A stretch of DNA of 64,000 nt from Burkholderia sp. lig30 (lineage in GTDB: Bacteria > Pseudomonadota > Gammaproteobacteria > Burkholderiales > Burkholderiaceae), in the NCBI RefSeq assembly GCF_000687455.2, contig NZ_JGVW01000093.1, forward strand, positions 1 to 64,000, given 5' to 3'. The notes beneath the pieces are model-generated. The model was given only the letters and a program-made list of their open reading frames with translations. It was not told the DNA's origin and searched no databases. How positions within the stretch are numbered: the first letter of the stretch is position 1; each line of letters opens with the position of its first letter. Both the position numbers and the translations under genes were made by a program. Positions 21,736-30,909 of this stretch are shown in pieces.

Positions 21736-23031
21736 TCATGCGGCCGCGTTCGGCATCGCGTCGGTATCCGGCCAATCGATGTCGCCGCACAGCACGCGCA
21801 GCGAATCGCCGATCCGCAACGCGATCGACAGCGTCACGCACGGCTGCGCCTCGTTGATCGACAGATAGGGCCGGGTCACCTGCACGCGGCCCGGCTCGCT
21901 GATCGCCCCGCGGAAATACGGCCGCCGCAGCCAGTTCGCGCCCTGCGCGTCCGCGAGCGGCAGGAAGCGTGCCTCGCGCACTGCGCGATCGGCGCGCAGC
22001 ACGACGTTGCGGCCCGCCTGCCGCCCGTGCGCGTCGAGCAGGAAGCAGCGCGCCGCGTCGTCGAGCGCAAGGAAATTCCAGCACACCTCGTCGAGCGCCT
22101 CGCCGGCCGCGAGCCGCTCCGCCGCGCGCTGGAACGCGCGCAGATACGGCGCGAGACGTTGCGCGTCGCGCCGCTCGCGCGCTTCCGCCTGCACGCGGAA
22201 CCGCTCGGTCAGCTCGCCGATGCTGGTGCTCGCCGCCGCGCCATCCGGCAGGCCCGGCGCCGGACGGCCGAAGAAATAGCCCTGCACGAAATCGGCCTCG
22301 CACGACAGCGCGATCTGCGCCTCGTGCTCGGTCTCGATCCCTTCGAGCAGCACCAGCTTGCCCGCCTCGTGCAGCAGCGTGACCAGCCCGTGCAGGATCG
22401 CCGTCAGCCCGTCGCGGTGCGCGGCCTGCGACAGCATGATCCGGTCGAGCTTCACGATGTCCGGATTCAGGTGCCAGACCCGCTCGATGTTCGAGTGACC
22501 GGCGCCGAAATCGTCGAGCGCGATCAGAAAGCCCTGTGCGCGGAATTCGCGCACCGCGTCGGCCAGCCGCTCGATATCGTCGGCGCGCTGCTCCAGCACT
22601 TCGAGCACGATCCGTCGCGGCGGCATGCCGAGCCGCTTCAGGTTCGCCATCAGTGCCGCCGCCTGGAACGGATCGGTCAGCACGCCCGGATGCACGTTGA
22701 GGAACAGCCACTCGCGCTCCGCGCCGAGCAGCGCGAAATTCTCGAGATGCAGCGCCTGCGCGAGCCGGTCGAGCTGCAGCAGCTCGCCGTGGCGCGCGGC
22801 CTCGCCGAACACGTCGAGCGGCGACACCGGCCGGTCGAGCGTGTCGTGCGCGCGCAGCAGCGCTTCGTAGCCGACCGCACGCTGGTGCGACAAGCTGAAA
22901 ATCGGCTGGAACACGCTCGTGAGCGTCAGGTCGTGGTGCTGCGTCGCGAGGCGCTCGAACCCGGACGTCACCTCGCGCTCGAATCGATACGGCGACGCGG
23001 TGACGGGACGCTCGTGTTGCGCGGTCGTCAT
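21736..23031 (-). CDS. EAL-domain cyclic-di-GMP phosphodiesterase with C-terminal sensor-like domain
   Basis: A 431-residue protein predicted to hydrolyse c-di-GMP. The EAL domain (about 25-260) keeps the expected catalytic set: Glu56 in EALLR, Asn112, Glu144, Asp173-Asp174 in DDFGAGHSN, Lys194, Glu230 in LLEGIE and Gln250 in QGYFFGRP. The C-terminal part (about 270-431) looks like the PAS/PDC-like domain found after EAL in YkuI-type proteins, probably for ligand sensing. There is no membrane segment, so it is cytoplasmic. The start at 23031 has a strong AGGAGG upstream; a longer frame to 23226 lacks one. It is divergent from the antiporter gene. Confidence 0.88.
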   Translation of the reverse strand: MTTAQHERPVTASPYRFEREVTSGFERLATQHHDLTLTSVFQPIFSLSHQRAVGYEALLRAHDTLDRPVSPLDVFGEAARHGELLQLDRLAQALHLENFALLGAEREWLFLNVHPGVLTDPFQAAALMANLKRLGMPPRRIVLEVLEQRADDIERLADAVREFRAQGFLIALDDFGAGHSNIERVWHLNPDIVKLDRIMLSQAAHRDGLTAILHGLVTLLHEAGKLVLLEGIETEHEAQIALSCEADFVQGYFFGRPAPGLPDGAAASTSIGELTERFRVQAEARERRDAQRLAPYLRAFQRAAERLAAGEALDEVCWNFLALDDAARCFLLDAHGRQAGRNVVLRADRAVREARFLPLADAQGANWLRRPYFRGAISEPGRVQVTRPYLSINEAQPCVTLSIALRIGDSLRVLCGDIDWPDTDAMPNAAA

Positions 23032-23317
23032 AACGGCCCTCCTCCTGATACCGGCGGACGCGGCGGCTGACGAACAAGGCGTCTCGCAGTGTTTCATTGA
23101 TCTACCCTCGGTCTTTTCATCTTCGTTGCCGTCAGGGTTAAGCAAGCTCCGTGCGCGGTCGAGGCACGGCCGTGCGCGGCCCGCGCGTGGCCTGCGCACC
23201 GTCGTCGGGCACGCCGCGCGCACCACTTCGGTGCAGACGCACCGCGGCGCTTGGCGTCATGCATCGGCACAGCACGCTAAACTCGTCCGATCGTTTCATT
23301 TGCCGACCGCCGTATCG

Positions 23318-24985
23318 ATGGAAATCGTCTTCACTGTCCTGATCCTGCTGCTCACCGTCGCGCTGTCGGGAGCGCTGACCCGCGTGCTGCCGTGGCAGCC
23401 GCCGCTGCCGCTGATGCAGATCGCGTTCGGCGCGATCCTCGCGTGGCCGAAGTTCAACCTGCACGTGGCGTTCGACCCCGAGATCTTCATGCTGCTGTTC
23501 ATTCCGCCGCTGCTGTTCGCGGACGGCTGGCGGATTCCGAAGCGCGAGCTGTACCTGCAGCGCCGCGCGATCCTGATGCTCGCGTTCGGTCTCGTGTTCA
23601 TCACGGTACTCGCGGTCGGCTACTTCGCGCATTGGCTGATTCCCGAGTTGCCGCTGTCCGTCGCGTTCGCGCTGGCCGCGGTGCTGTCGCCGACCGACGC
23701 GGTCGCGCTGTCGGGCATCGCCGGAAAGGGGCGGATCCCGCCGCAGCTGATGCACATCCTCGAAGGCGAGGCGCTGATGAACGACGCGTCCGGCCTCGTC
23801 GCGCTGAAGTTCGCGGTCGCGGCCGCGCTCACCGGCATGTTCTCGATACGCGACGCATCGGTGACGTTCCTGATCGTCGCCGCGGGCGGGCTCGCGACGG
23901 GCGCGGCGGTCGCGTGGCTGTTCAGCGCGCTGTCGACGCGCTTCCTGAACGCCGAGCAGGAAGGCGACCCGGCGCCCGGTATCGTGATGACGCTGCTCGT
24001 GCCGTTCGCCGCGTACCTGTTCGCCGAGCATCTGGACCTGTCCGGCGTGCTGGCCGCGGTGTCGGCCGGGATGATGATGAATTACACCAGCTTCTCCCGC
24101 AAAAGCACCGTCGCCGCGCGGGTGCGCGCGGAGAGCACGTGGGCGATGATCGAGTTCGTGTTCAACGGCATGGTGTTCATCATGCTCGGGCTGCAGCTGC
24201 CGCACATCATCGGCCGCGCGCTCGTCGACGCGCATCACACGAGCGACGCGCTGGTCGGCATGATGATCGTCCACGTGCTCGCGATCATGAGCGCGCTCTA
24301 TGCGATCCGCTTCGTCTGGGTATGGCTGCTGCGCTGGTTCGCGAGCCGCCGCGCGGCGCGCCAGGGGCTGGCCGGCACGATGGCCGGGGTGCGCACGATC
24401 GCGGTGATGACGGTCGGCGGCGTGCGCGGCGCGGTGACGCTCGCCGGCGTGCTGTCAATCCCGGTCGCGCTGAGCGACGGCGCGCCGCTCGCCGGGCGCG
24501 ACACCGCGATCTTCGTCGCGTCGGGCGTGATCGTCGGCTCGCTGCTGGTGGCCGTCGTCGGCCTGCCGATGCTGCTGCGCGGCGTGCGCTCGACGCGCAA
24601 TCCGCTCGCCGAGGAAGAGCGCGCCGCGCGCGCGGCCGCCGCGCAGTCGGCGATCCGCGCGGTCGATTCGGCGCACGACGCGATCGCCACCGATCTCGAC
24701 GAAACGGGCGCCGCGCGCTGCGCGGACGTCGCCGCGCGCGTGATGGACCTGTACCGCCGCCGCCTCGCCGCGCTCGCCGACGGCGGCGCGACGCCGCGCA
24801 CGCAGGCGAAGCTGGCGGAGTCGATGGAGCTGCAGATGCGGATCGCCGCGCTGCGCGCGGAGCGCACGGTGCTGTACCGGATGCGCGGCGAGCACAAGAT
24901 CAGCGACGAGACCCTCACCAAGCTGATCCGCGAGATCGACCTGTCGGAAACGGCGCTGTCCACGCGCAAGAAAGGGCTGGTCTGA
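23318..24985 (+). CDS. CPA1-type Na+/H+ antiporter
   Basis: A 555-residue inner-membrane antiporter. The first 425 residues form about twelve hydrophobic segments with the family's ion-site stretches (LSPTDAVALSGI and NDASGLVALKFAVA) and GGVRGAVTLAG near segment 10. The last 130 residues are a hydrophilic cytoplasmic tail with predicted coiled-coil character (AQSAIRAVDSAHDAI, RIAALRAERTVLYRMRGEHKI). The start was set at 23318, where the first membrane helix begins (MEIVFTVLILLLTVAL); the longer frame upstream overlaps the EAL gene's leader. Expected role: pH and sodium homeostasis. Confidence 0.88.
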   Translation: MEIVFTVLILLLTVALSGALTRVLPWQPPLPLMQIAFGAILAWPKFNLHVAFDPEIFMLLFIPPLLFADGWRIPKRELYLQRRAILMLAFGLVFITVLAVGYFAHWLIPELPLSVAFALAAVLSPTDAVALSGIAGKGRIPPQLMHILEGEALMNDASGLVALKFAVAAALTGMFSIRDASVTFLIVAAGGLATGAAVAWLFSALSTRFLNAEQEGDPAPGIVMTLLVPFAAYLFAEHLDLSGVLAAVSAGMMMNYTSFSRKSTVAARVRAESTWAMIEFVFNGMVFIMLGLQLPHIIGRALVDAHHTSDALVGMMIVHVLAIMSALYAIRFVWVWLLRWFASRRAARQGLAGTMAGVRTIAVMTVGGVRGAVTLAGVLSIPVALSDGAPLAGRDTAIFVASGVIVGSLLVAVVGLPMLLRGVRSTRNPLAEEERAARAAAAQSAIRAVDSAHDAIATDLDETGAARCADVAARVMDLYRRRLAALADGGATPRTQAKLAESMELQMRIAALRAERTVLYRMRGEHKISDETLTKLIREIDLSETALSTRKKGLV

Positions 24986-25100
24986 CGCGCGGCGCGCGCG
25001 CATGTGAAAACGGCGACGCCCGCCGAAGCGAGCGCCGCCGTTTTCCATTCGGGTGCCAGTGCCCGTTCACGCCGGCAACGGGCTTGTGCTGGCCGCCGCG

Positions 25101-28100
25101 CTACTTCGCGACGACGACCGGGATGCCCTTCAGCGTCCCCGCGCCCTTCACCTCGTCGAGCGCATGCTGCACCGCCGCACTCGTCGCAGCGTCGATGCCG
25201 AGCTGCATCGCCAGCTCGCGCTCCGCGCGCTTCACGCCCGCGAGGTTGCGCAGCTTCACGTGGCCGAAGCCGCGCACGCGCGCATGCAGCTCGGCGAGCT
25301 GCGCGACGCGTGCCGCGTTGTCCGCCGTCAGCACCGCCAGCGCGCGGCCCAGGGTCGCCTCGTAGTCGTCGGCGAGCGCGCGCTCCATCTTGCGCTCGAC
25401 GGTACCGCCGAACGGATCGAGCCAGGTGCCGCGCAGGCCGCGCACGCGCGCCAGCACCCCGAACACCGGCCACATCCACTGGCCGAACACGCGCTTCTTC
25501 GGCGCGCCGCCGTCGCGGCCCGCCTTCGCGAGCGCGGGCGGCGCCAGATTGAACTTCACGCGGTAATCCTGGCCGGGCGTGCCCTCGAATTGCGCTTCGA
25601 GCGCGGTGCGGAACGCGCCGTCGCTGTACAGGCGCGCGACTTCGTATTCGTCCTTGACCGCGAGCAGCCGGTAGAACGTCGCCGCGACCGCGCGCGTGAG
25701 TGCATCGTCGCCCTTCGCGCGCGCCGCCGACACCAGCGCGCGGTAGCGCGCTGCGTAGCGCGCGCCGCCGTATTCGGCAAGACGCGCCTCGCGGTCGGCG
25801 ATCAGCTCGCCGAGCGTCTCGGCCGCCACCGCCGCAGGCGCCGCATGGCGCGCGTTCCAGAGCGCGTCGAGCGCCGCCGGGTCGCCCGCGGCCATCCGGC
25901 CGATCGAAAACGCGAGCTTGTTCATCGGCACCGCGACGTTGTTCAGCTCGATCGCGCGCATCATCGCCTCGAGCGACACCGGCACGAGGCCGAGCTGCCA
26001 TGCGAAACCGAGCATCAGGATGTTCGCGCCGATCGTGTCGCCGAGGTACTTCGCGGCGAGCGCCTGCGCGTCGCAACTCGACAGGAAGCGCTCGCCCGCC
26101 GCGTGTCGCATCTTCGCGAGCAGCGCATCCGCGTGCAGGTTCGCATCCGGGTTCTGCACGAACGACGCGTTCGGGATCGCGTGCGTGTTGACGACGATCC
26201 GCGTGCGTTCGTGGCGCACCGTCTGCAGCGCATCCGCGCTCGCGCCGACGACCATGTCGCACGCGAGCAGCACGTCCGCCTGCTGCGTGTCGATCCGCAC
26301 CTGATTGAGCCATTCGTCGCGCGCGGCGACCCGCACGAACGACAGCACCGAGCCGCCCTTCTGCGCGAAGCCCATGAAGTCGAGCACCGACGCGCTCTTG
26401 CCTTCGAGGTGCGCGGCCATGCTGATCAGCGCGCCGACCGTCACGACGCCCGTGCCGCCGACGCCCGTCACCAGCATGTCGAACGGCGCCGCGTCGAGAT
26501 GCGTGGCCGGCAGCGGCAGCGCGCCGACGCGCGCGGCGAGCGCCGCCTCGTCGAACGCCGCGCCCGCGGCCTTCTTCAGCGCCGCGCCTTCCACCGTCAC
26601 GAAGCTCGGGCAGAAGCCGTTCACGCACGAGAAATCCTTGTTGCACGACGACTGGTCGATCCGGCGCTTGCGCCCGAGCGGCGTCTCGAGCGGCTCGACC
26701 GACAGGCAGTTCGACTGCACGCCGCAGTCGCCGCAGCCCTCGCACACCGCGTCGTTGATGAACAGGCGCTTGTCCGGGTCGGGGAACTCGCCCTTCTTGC
26801 GGCGGCGGCGCTTCTCCGCCGCGCAGGTCTGGTCGTAGATCAGCACGGTGACACCCGGCGTTTCGCGCAACTCGCGCTGCACAGCATCGAGCTCGCTGCG
26901 GTGGTGGAACGTCGTGCCCTTCGGAAACAGGTCGTGATGGCCGTCGTACTTCTGCGGCTCGTCGGACACCACGACGAAGCGCGACACGCCTTCCGCCTCG
27001 ACCTGCCGCGCGATCTGCGGCACCGAGATGCTGCCGTCGACCGGCTGGCCGCCCGTCATCGCGACCGCGTCGTTGTACAGGATCTTGTAGGTGATGTTCG
27101 CCTTCGCGGCCACCGCCTGGCGGATCGCGAGGATGCCCGAGTGGAAATAGGTGCCGTCGCCGAGGTTCTGGAACACGTGGCGCATGTTCGTGAACATCGA
27201 ATGCGCGGCCCAGTCGACGCCTTCGCCACCCATCTGGATCAGGCCGGTGGTGTCGCGCTCCATCCACGACGCCATGAAGTGGCAGCCGATGCCGGCCTGC
27301 GCGATCGAGCCTTCCGGCACCTTCGTCGACGTGTTGTGCGGGCAGCCCGAGCAGAAATACGGCGTGCGGCGCACCGCGTCCGCCTCGTTCGACAGGATCT
27401 GCGGCGCGACCAGATCGACGACGCGCGCGCGGCGGTCGAGCGCCGGCTTGTGGCGCGCGAGCCACGCGGCGAACACCGGCAGGATCCGCGACGGCCGCAG
27501 CTCGCCGAGATCGGACAGCAGGCACGCGCCGTCGGCGTCGTGCTTGCCGAGCACGCGTGGGCGTGCGCCGTCGGCGCGGTTGTACAGGTAGTCCTTGATC
27601 TGCTGCTCGATCACCGGGCCTTTCTCTTCGATCACGAGCACTTCGGAGAGACCGTCGACGAAGGTTTCGATGCGCGTCATCTCGAGCGGATACGACAGGC
27701 CGACCTTGTAGATCCGCACGCCGGCCGCTTCGAGATCGGCGACGGTGAGATCGAGGCGGCGCAGCGCTTCCATCAGGTCGAGGTGCGCCTTGCCGCAGGT
27801 GACGATGCCGACGTTCGCGTGCGCGGCGGGCGCGATCCACTTGTCGATGCTGTGGGTGCGCGCGAAGTGGCGCACCGCGTCGAGCTTCGCCGCGAGGCGC
27901 GCTTCGATCGACAGGCTCGGCAGATCGGGCCAGCGGTTGTGCAGGCCGCCCGCAGGCGGCGTATAGCCGGCCGGCGCGGGCCACTGCGTCTGCAACGCGT
28001 CGAGATCGACGGTCGAGCCGGATTCGACCGTCTCGGAGATCGCCTTGAAGCCGACCCACGCGCCCGAGAAGCGCGACAGCGCCCAGCCGTACAGGCCGAA

Positions 28101-28673
28101 TTCGAGCATGTCGGCGATGTTCGACGGATTCACGACCGGCATGTGCCACGCCATCATCGCGAAGTCGCTCTGATGCGGCATCGACGACGACACGCAGCCG
28201 TGATCGTCGCCCGCGACGACCAGCACGCCGCCGTGCTGCGACGAGCCGTAGGCGTTGCCGTGCTTCAGCGCGTCGGCCGCGCGATCGACGCCCGGCCCCT
28301 TGCCGTACCACATCGCGTACACGCCATCGACGGTGCGCTCCGGATCGGCCTCGACACGCTGCGTGCCGAGCACCGCGGTGCCGCCCAGTTCCTCGTTGAT
28401 CGCCGGCATGAAGCGCACGCCGCCGGCATCGAGCAGCTTCTTCGCCTTCCACAGCTGCTGGTCGACCATGCCGAGCGGCGAGCCGCGATAGCCGCTGACG
28501 AAGCCGGCCGTGTTCAGGCCCTGCGCGGCATCGGCCGCGCGCTGCATCAGCAGCAGGCGCACCAGCGCTTGCGTGCCGGTGAGGAAGATCCGGCCGCGCG
28601 TCGCGGTGAGGTTGTCGGTCAGACGATAGGCGGATAGAGCGGGCGTGCCGTCGACGGGCAGGCGGGCGGTCAT
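25101..28673 (-). CDS. Indolepyruvate ferredoxin oxidoreductase, one-chain form
   Basis: A 1190-residue fusion of the IorA- and IorB-type subunits that oxidatively decarboxylates aryl pyruvates from aromatic amino acid breakdown to acyl-CoA, passing electrons to ferredoxin. The N-terminal half has thiamine-diphosphate enzyme features, with CSGCPHNTST near residue 440 and GGEGVDWAAHS. A cysteine-rich cluster domain follows (CEGCGDCGVQSNC, about 640-680), then the gamma-type domain starting VTGVGGTGVVTVG and a helical C-terminus. A long antisense frame lies across the whole gene and is a codon-bias shadow. It is divergent from the GST gene. Confidence 0.92.
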   Translation of the reverse strand: MTARLPVDGTPALSAYRLTDNLTATRGRIFLTGTQALVRLLLMQRAADAAQGLNTAGFVSGYRGSPLGMVDQQLWKAKKLLDAGGVRFMPAINEELGGTAVLGTQRVEADPERTVDGVYAMWYGKGPGVDRAADALKHGNAYGSSQHGGVLVVAGDDHGCVSSSMPHQSDFAMMAWHMPVVNPSNIADMLEFGLYGWALSRFSGAWVGFKAISETVESGSTVDLDALQTQWPAPAGYTPPAGGLHNRWPDLPSLSIEARLAAKLDAVRHFARTHSIDKWIAPAAHANVGIVTCGKAHLDLMEALRRLDLTVADLEAAGVRIYKVGLSYPLEMTRIETFVDGLSEVLVIEEKGPVIEQQIKDYLYNRADGARPRVLGKHDADGACLLSDLGELRPSRILPVFAAWLARHKPALDRRARVVDLVAPQILSNEADAVRRTPYFCSGCPHNTSTKVPEGSIAQAGIGCHFMASWMERDTTGLIQMGGEGVDWAAHSMFTNMRHVFQNLGDGTYFHSGILAIRQAVAAKANITYKILYNDAVAMTGGQPVDGSISVPQIARQVEAEGVSRFVVVSDEPQKYDGHHDLFPKGTTFHHRSELDAVQRELRETPGVTVLIYDQTCAAEKRRRRKKGEFPDPDKRLFINDAVCEGCGDCGVQSNCLSVEPLETPLGRKRRIDQSSCNKDFSCVNGFCPSFVTVEGAALKKAAGAAFDEAALAARVGALPLPATHLDAAPFDMLVTGVGGTGVVTVGALISMAAHLEGKSASVLDFMGFAQKGGSVLSFVRVAARDEWLNQVRIDTQQADVLLACDMVVGASADALQTVRHERTRIVVNTHAIPNASFVQNPDANLHADALLAKMRHAAGERFLSSCDAQALAAKYLGDTIGANILMLGFAWQLGLVPVSLEAMMRAIELNNVAVPMNKLAFSIGRMAAGDPAALDALWNARHAAPAAVAAETLGELIADREARLAEYGGARYAARYRALVSAARAKGDDALTRAVAATFYRLLAVKDEYEVARLYSDGAFRTALEAQFEGTPGQDYRVKFNLAPPALAKAGRDGGAPKKRVFGQWMWPVFGVLARVRGLRGTWLDPFGGTVERKMERALADDYEATLGRALAVLTADNAARVAQLAELHARVRGFGHVKLRNLAGVKRAERELAMQLGIDAATSAAVQHALDEVKGAGTLKGIPVVVAK

Positions 28674-29023
28674 GGGGAAGTCTCCTGATTATGCTGTTCT
28701 GGGGCTGCCGTGGCGGGCGGCGCGGTGCGCCGCTGCGCGCCCTTTGCGGGGGCAGCCGGATGGTCTCTATTTTTTAGCGCCGCGCGGAGAATGTTTTTTT
28801 CTTATCTTGCTCGAATGCGCGGCCAGCGAGAAGAACCATGCAGCGTTTACGGCCGGATTGAGGAGAATTTCGCGCACCCCGGCGGCGCATCGTCGATCGG
28901 GCGCACGACGCCCTGGCCGCCGCGCGACGAATCGGCGCACGTCATCGCACGAGGGTCGGCGCCCCTGTCCGCGCGGCGGCGCATCGAGTACGCTGGAAGA
29001 TCACTCGACCGTGCGGAGGCGTG
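28674..29023. other. Divergent gene-free stretch
   Basis: These 350 bases separate two divergent starts. Around 28768-28805 it has AT-rich tracts (a run of T, then a second of seven T) that probably belong to the oxidoreductase promoter. I see no gene, clear operator or repeat. Confidence 0.5.
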
Positions 29024-29641
29024 ATGAAACTCTATTACTGGCCGAAGACCCGGGCGTTCCGGGCGCTCTGGATGCTGGAGGAGATCGGCACGCAGTACGA
29101 ACTGGTGCCGATCGACCTGCGTGCGAACGAACAAGGCAGCGACGCGTTCACGCGCGTCAATCCGATGGCGAAGCTGCCCGCGCTCGACGACGGCGGCGTG
29201 CCGTTCGCCGAATCCGGCGCGGTGCTGCTGTATCTCGCCGACCGCTTTCCCGGCACACGCCTCGGCATTGCGCCCGGCGATCCGCTGCGCGGCCGGTTCC
29301 TGCAATGGCTGTTCTTCACACCGTCGTGCGTCGAGCCGGCGATGGCGGAGAAATTCACCGGCGCGTCAGGCAACCCGGTCGCGTTCGGCTGGGGCGACAT
29401 CGCGCGCGTGCAGCGCGCGCTCGTTCAGACCCTCGCCGATACGCCGTGGCTCGTCGGCGGCCATTTCACCGCCGCCGACCTGCTGCTCGCGAGCACGCTG
29501 AAGGTCGCGTTCGACGCGCACCTGCTGCCGCACGAGGGCGTGCTTGGCGAGTACGTCGCGCGCGCGGAGGACCGCGACGGCTACCGCCGCGCGATGGAGA
29601 TCGAGCGGCGCGAAGCGGAGCGGTTGCTGCATCACGCGTGA
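29024..29641 (+). CDS. Glutathione S-transferase family protein
   Basis: A 205-residue cytosolic GST. The thioredoxin-like N-domain (MKLYYWPKTRAFRALWMLEE) has the expected VNPMAKLPALDDGG loop with the cis-Pro and ESGAVLLYLADRF, and the helical C-domain has FTAADLLLAS. The usual catalytic Ser/Cys position cannot be fixed from motif alone. The ATG at 29024 was taken over the adjacent GTG; GGAGG precedes it. The stop lies in a 10-bp palindrome that recurs at the end of the convergent channel gene. Confidence 0.88.
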   Translation: MKLYYWPKTRAFRALWMLEEIGTQYELVPIDLRANEQGSDAFTRVNPMAKLPALDDGGVPFAESGAVLLYLADRFPGTRLGIAPGDPLRGRFLQWLFFTPSCVEPAMAEKFTGASGNPVAFGWGDIARVQRALVQTLADTPWLVGGHFTAADLLLASTLKVAFDAHLLPHEGVLGEYVARAEDRDGYRRAMEIERREAERLLHHA

Positions 29642-29654
29642 GGAGGCGGCTGCG

Positions 29655-30797
29655 TCACGCGTGAGGGCCGCTTTCGTGGTGCGTGCCGGGTGCGGTGGCC
29701 GCACCGGCTGCGGTGGCCGCACCGGCTGCGGTGGCCGCACCGGCTGCGGTGGCCGCACCGGCTGCGGTGGCTGCGGTGGCTGCGGTGGCTGCGGTGGCTG
29801 CGGTGGCTGCGGTGGCTGCGGTGGCTGCGGTCGCGACCGGAGCCGGCGTGTCGCACGAGGGCGCGGTGTCGGGCGCGGTCGCGCCCGGCACGCCGGTATC
29901 TGCATCGTCCCCGACCGGCTCGATGTCGTGAAAGCGCGTGTAGTCGATGTGCGCGACGCCGTCTTCTTCGTGCATCAGATCGACGTAGCGGTGAGACCAG
30001 CGAATGTCGCCGTGCGCCCATGTGTAGCGCGCCTGCATCACCTGCGACGTCGTCTCGTCCGAGCCTTCGATCGTGATCAGCAACTGCGCGTCGCACGCGG
30101 CGAGCGATTCGGCGGTGTCGCCGGCCAGCGGGCTCGTTTCGTCGATCACGTGCATCAGGTTCCAGCCGAGCAGGAAGACCGGATGCTCGCTGCGTACGAG
30201 CGCAAGGTCATGGATCTTGCGCAGCGTATAGCCTTCCCGCGTGCCCTCGACGCGCATCAGCCGCAGCTTCGCGCGCGCCTCGGCGATCACGTTCTGGCGC
30301 GCGTTCGCGACCCGCACCATCAGCGTCATCCGGCCGTTCAGCGGCCGAACGATCGCACTGCGCGCGAACAGGAACTTCGCGCGCGGCCGCGAGAAGCGCG
30401 CGAACACGAGCCCCGTGGCCAGCGCGATCCCCGACATCCCGATGAAGATCTCGAACGTCGCGACCAGGTGCGCGTACACCGTCTGCGGGTGCATGTCGCC
30501 GTAGCCGACGGTGGCGAGCGTCTCGACGCTGAAGAAGAACGCGCCGCCGAACCCGCCCGGCGCCAGGTTCGCGATCGGCGCGGTGCCGAGCATGTACAGG
30601 CTCGCGAAGAGTCCGTTGATGACGAGGAACATCACCGCGAGCGACAGGAAGAACGCCGGCCAGCTGACCGTCAGCGCATGGTGGTACAGGTCGCGCCAGC
30701 CGAGCGGCGGCATGCCGTACGCGACCACGTGGCGGGTGCCCGACCAGATCGTGCGGCCTCGGCCTCGGGGTGGAAGGGGGGAAGGATCGACGTTCAT
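29655..30797 (-). CDS. Inward-rectifier potassium channel, KirBac1.1-like
   Basis: A 380-residue channel closely resembling KirBac1.1 of Burkholderia pseudomallei, with the same N-terminal slide helix region (RTIWSGTRHVVAYGMP). Two membrane helices flank the selectivity filter TVGYGD (residues 96-101), and the cytoplasmic Ig-like domain runs to about residue 295. The start at 30797 (MNVDPSPLPP) matches the known protein. The odd part is the tail: residues 321-366 are Thr/Ala/Gly repeats encoded by 9-bp and 18-bp tandem repeats and are absent from the roughly 333-residue KirBac1.1 I recall. The tail is likely disordered. Confidence 0.93.
   Translation of the reverse strand: MNVDPSPLPPRGRGRTIWSGTRHVVAYGMPPLGWRDLYHHALTVSWPAFFLSLAVMFLVINGLFASLYMLGTAPIANLAPGGFGGAFFFSVETLATVGYGDMHPQTVYAHLVATFEIFIGMSGIALATGLVFARFSRPRAKFLFARSAIVRPLNGRMTLMVRVANARQNVIAEARAKLRLMRVEGTREGYTLRKIHDLALVRSEHPVFLLGWNLMHVIDETSPLAGDTAESLAACDAQLLITIEGSDETTSQVMQARYTWAHGDIRWSHRYVDLMHEEDGVAHIDYTRFHDIEPVGDDADTGVPGATAPDTAPSCDTPAPVATAATAATAATAATAATAATAATAAGAATAAGAATAAGAATAAGAATAPGTHHESGPHA
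29701..29770. repeat. 18-bp tandem repeat, about 4 copies, inside the channel gene
   Basis: GCACCGGCTGCGGTGGCC is repeated at 29701, 29719, 29737 and 29755, the last copy running into the 9-bp array. Each unit encodes six residues of the Ala/Thr/Gly tail on the minus strand, so copy changes keep the frame. Confidence 0.95.
29762..29833. repeat. 9-bp tandem repeat, 7 perfect copies plus 1 imperfect
   Basis: CTGCGGTGG recurs head to tail and encodes Thr-Ala-Ala units of the potassium channel's C-terminal tail on the minus strand. Expansion or contraction would change tail length without a frameshift. Confidence 0.95.
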
Positions 30798-30909
30798 CGC
30801 GCATCGCTGCAGACGGGAAGCGACGAGCGTAGCACGGGGGATGCGGGGCGGGAATGCGCCGAGGCGCGCGATGAAAGGCCGACGGCGCGCGCCGCCGGCC
30901 TTCGGCGTG

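Noticed and set aside
25053-28637. 1194-codon open frame antisense to the indolepyruvate oxidoreductase
   Set aside because: Its translation is Arg/Ala/His/Val-rich low complexity typical of the antisense shadow of a high-GC gene; the minus-strand reading has clear enzyme motifs throughout.
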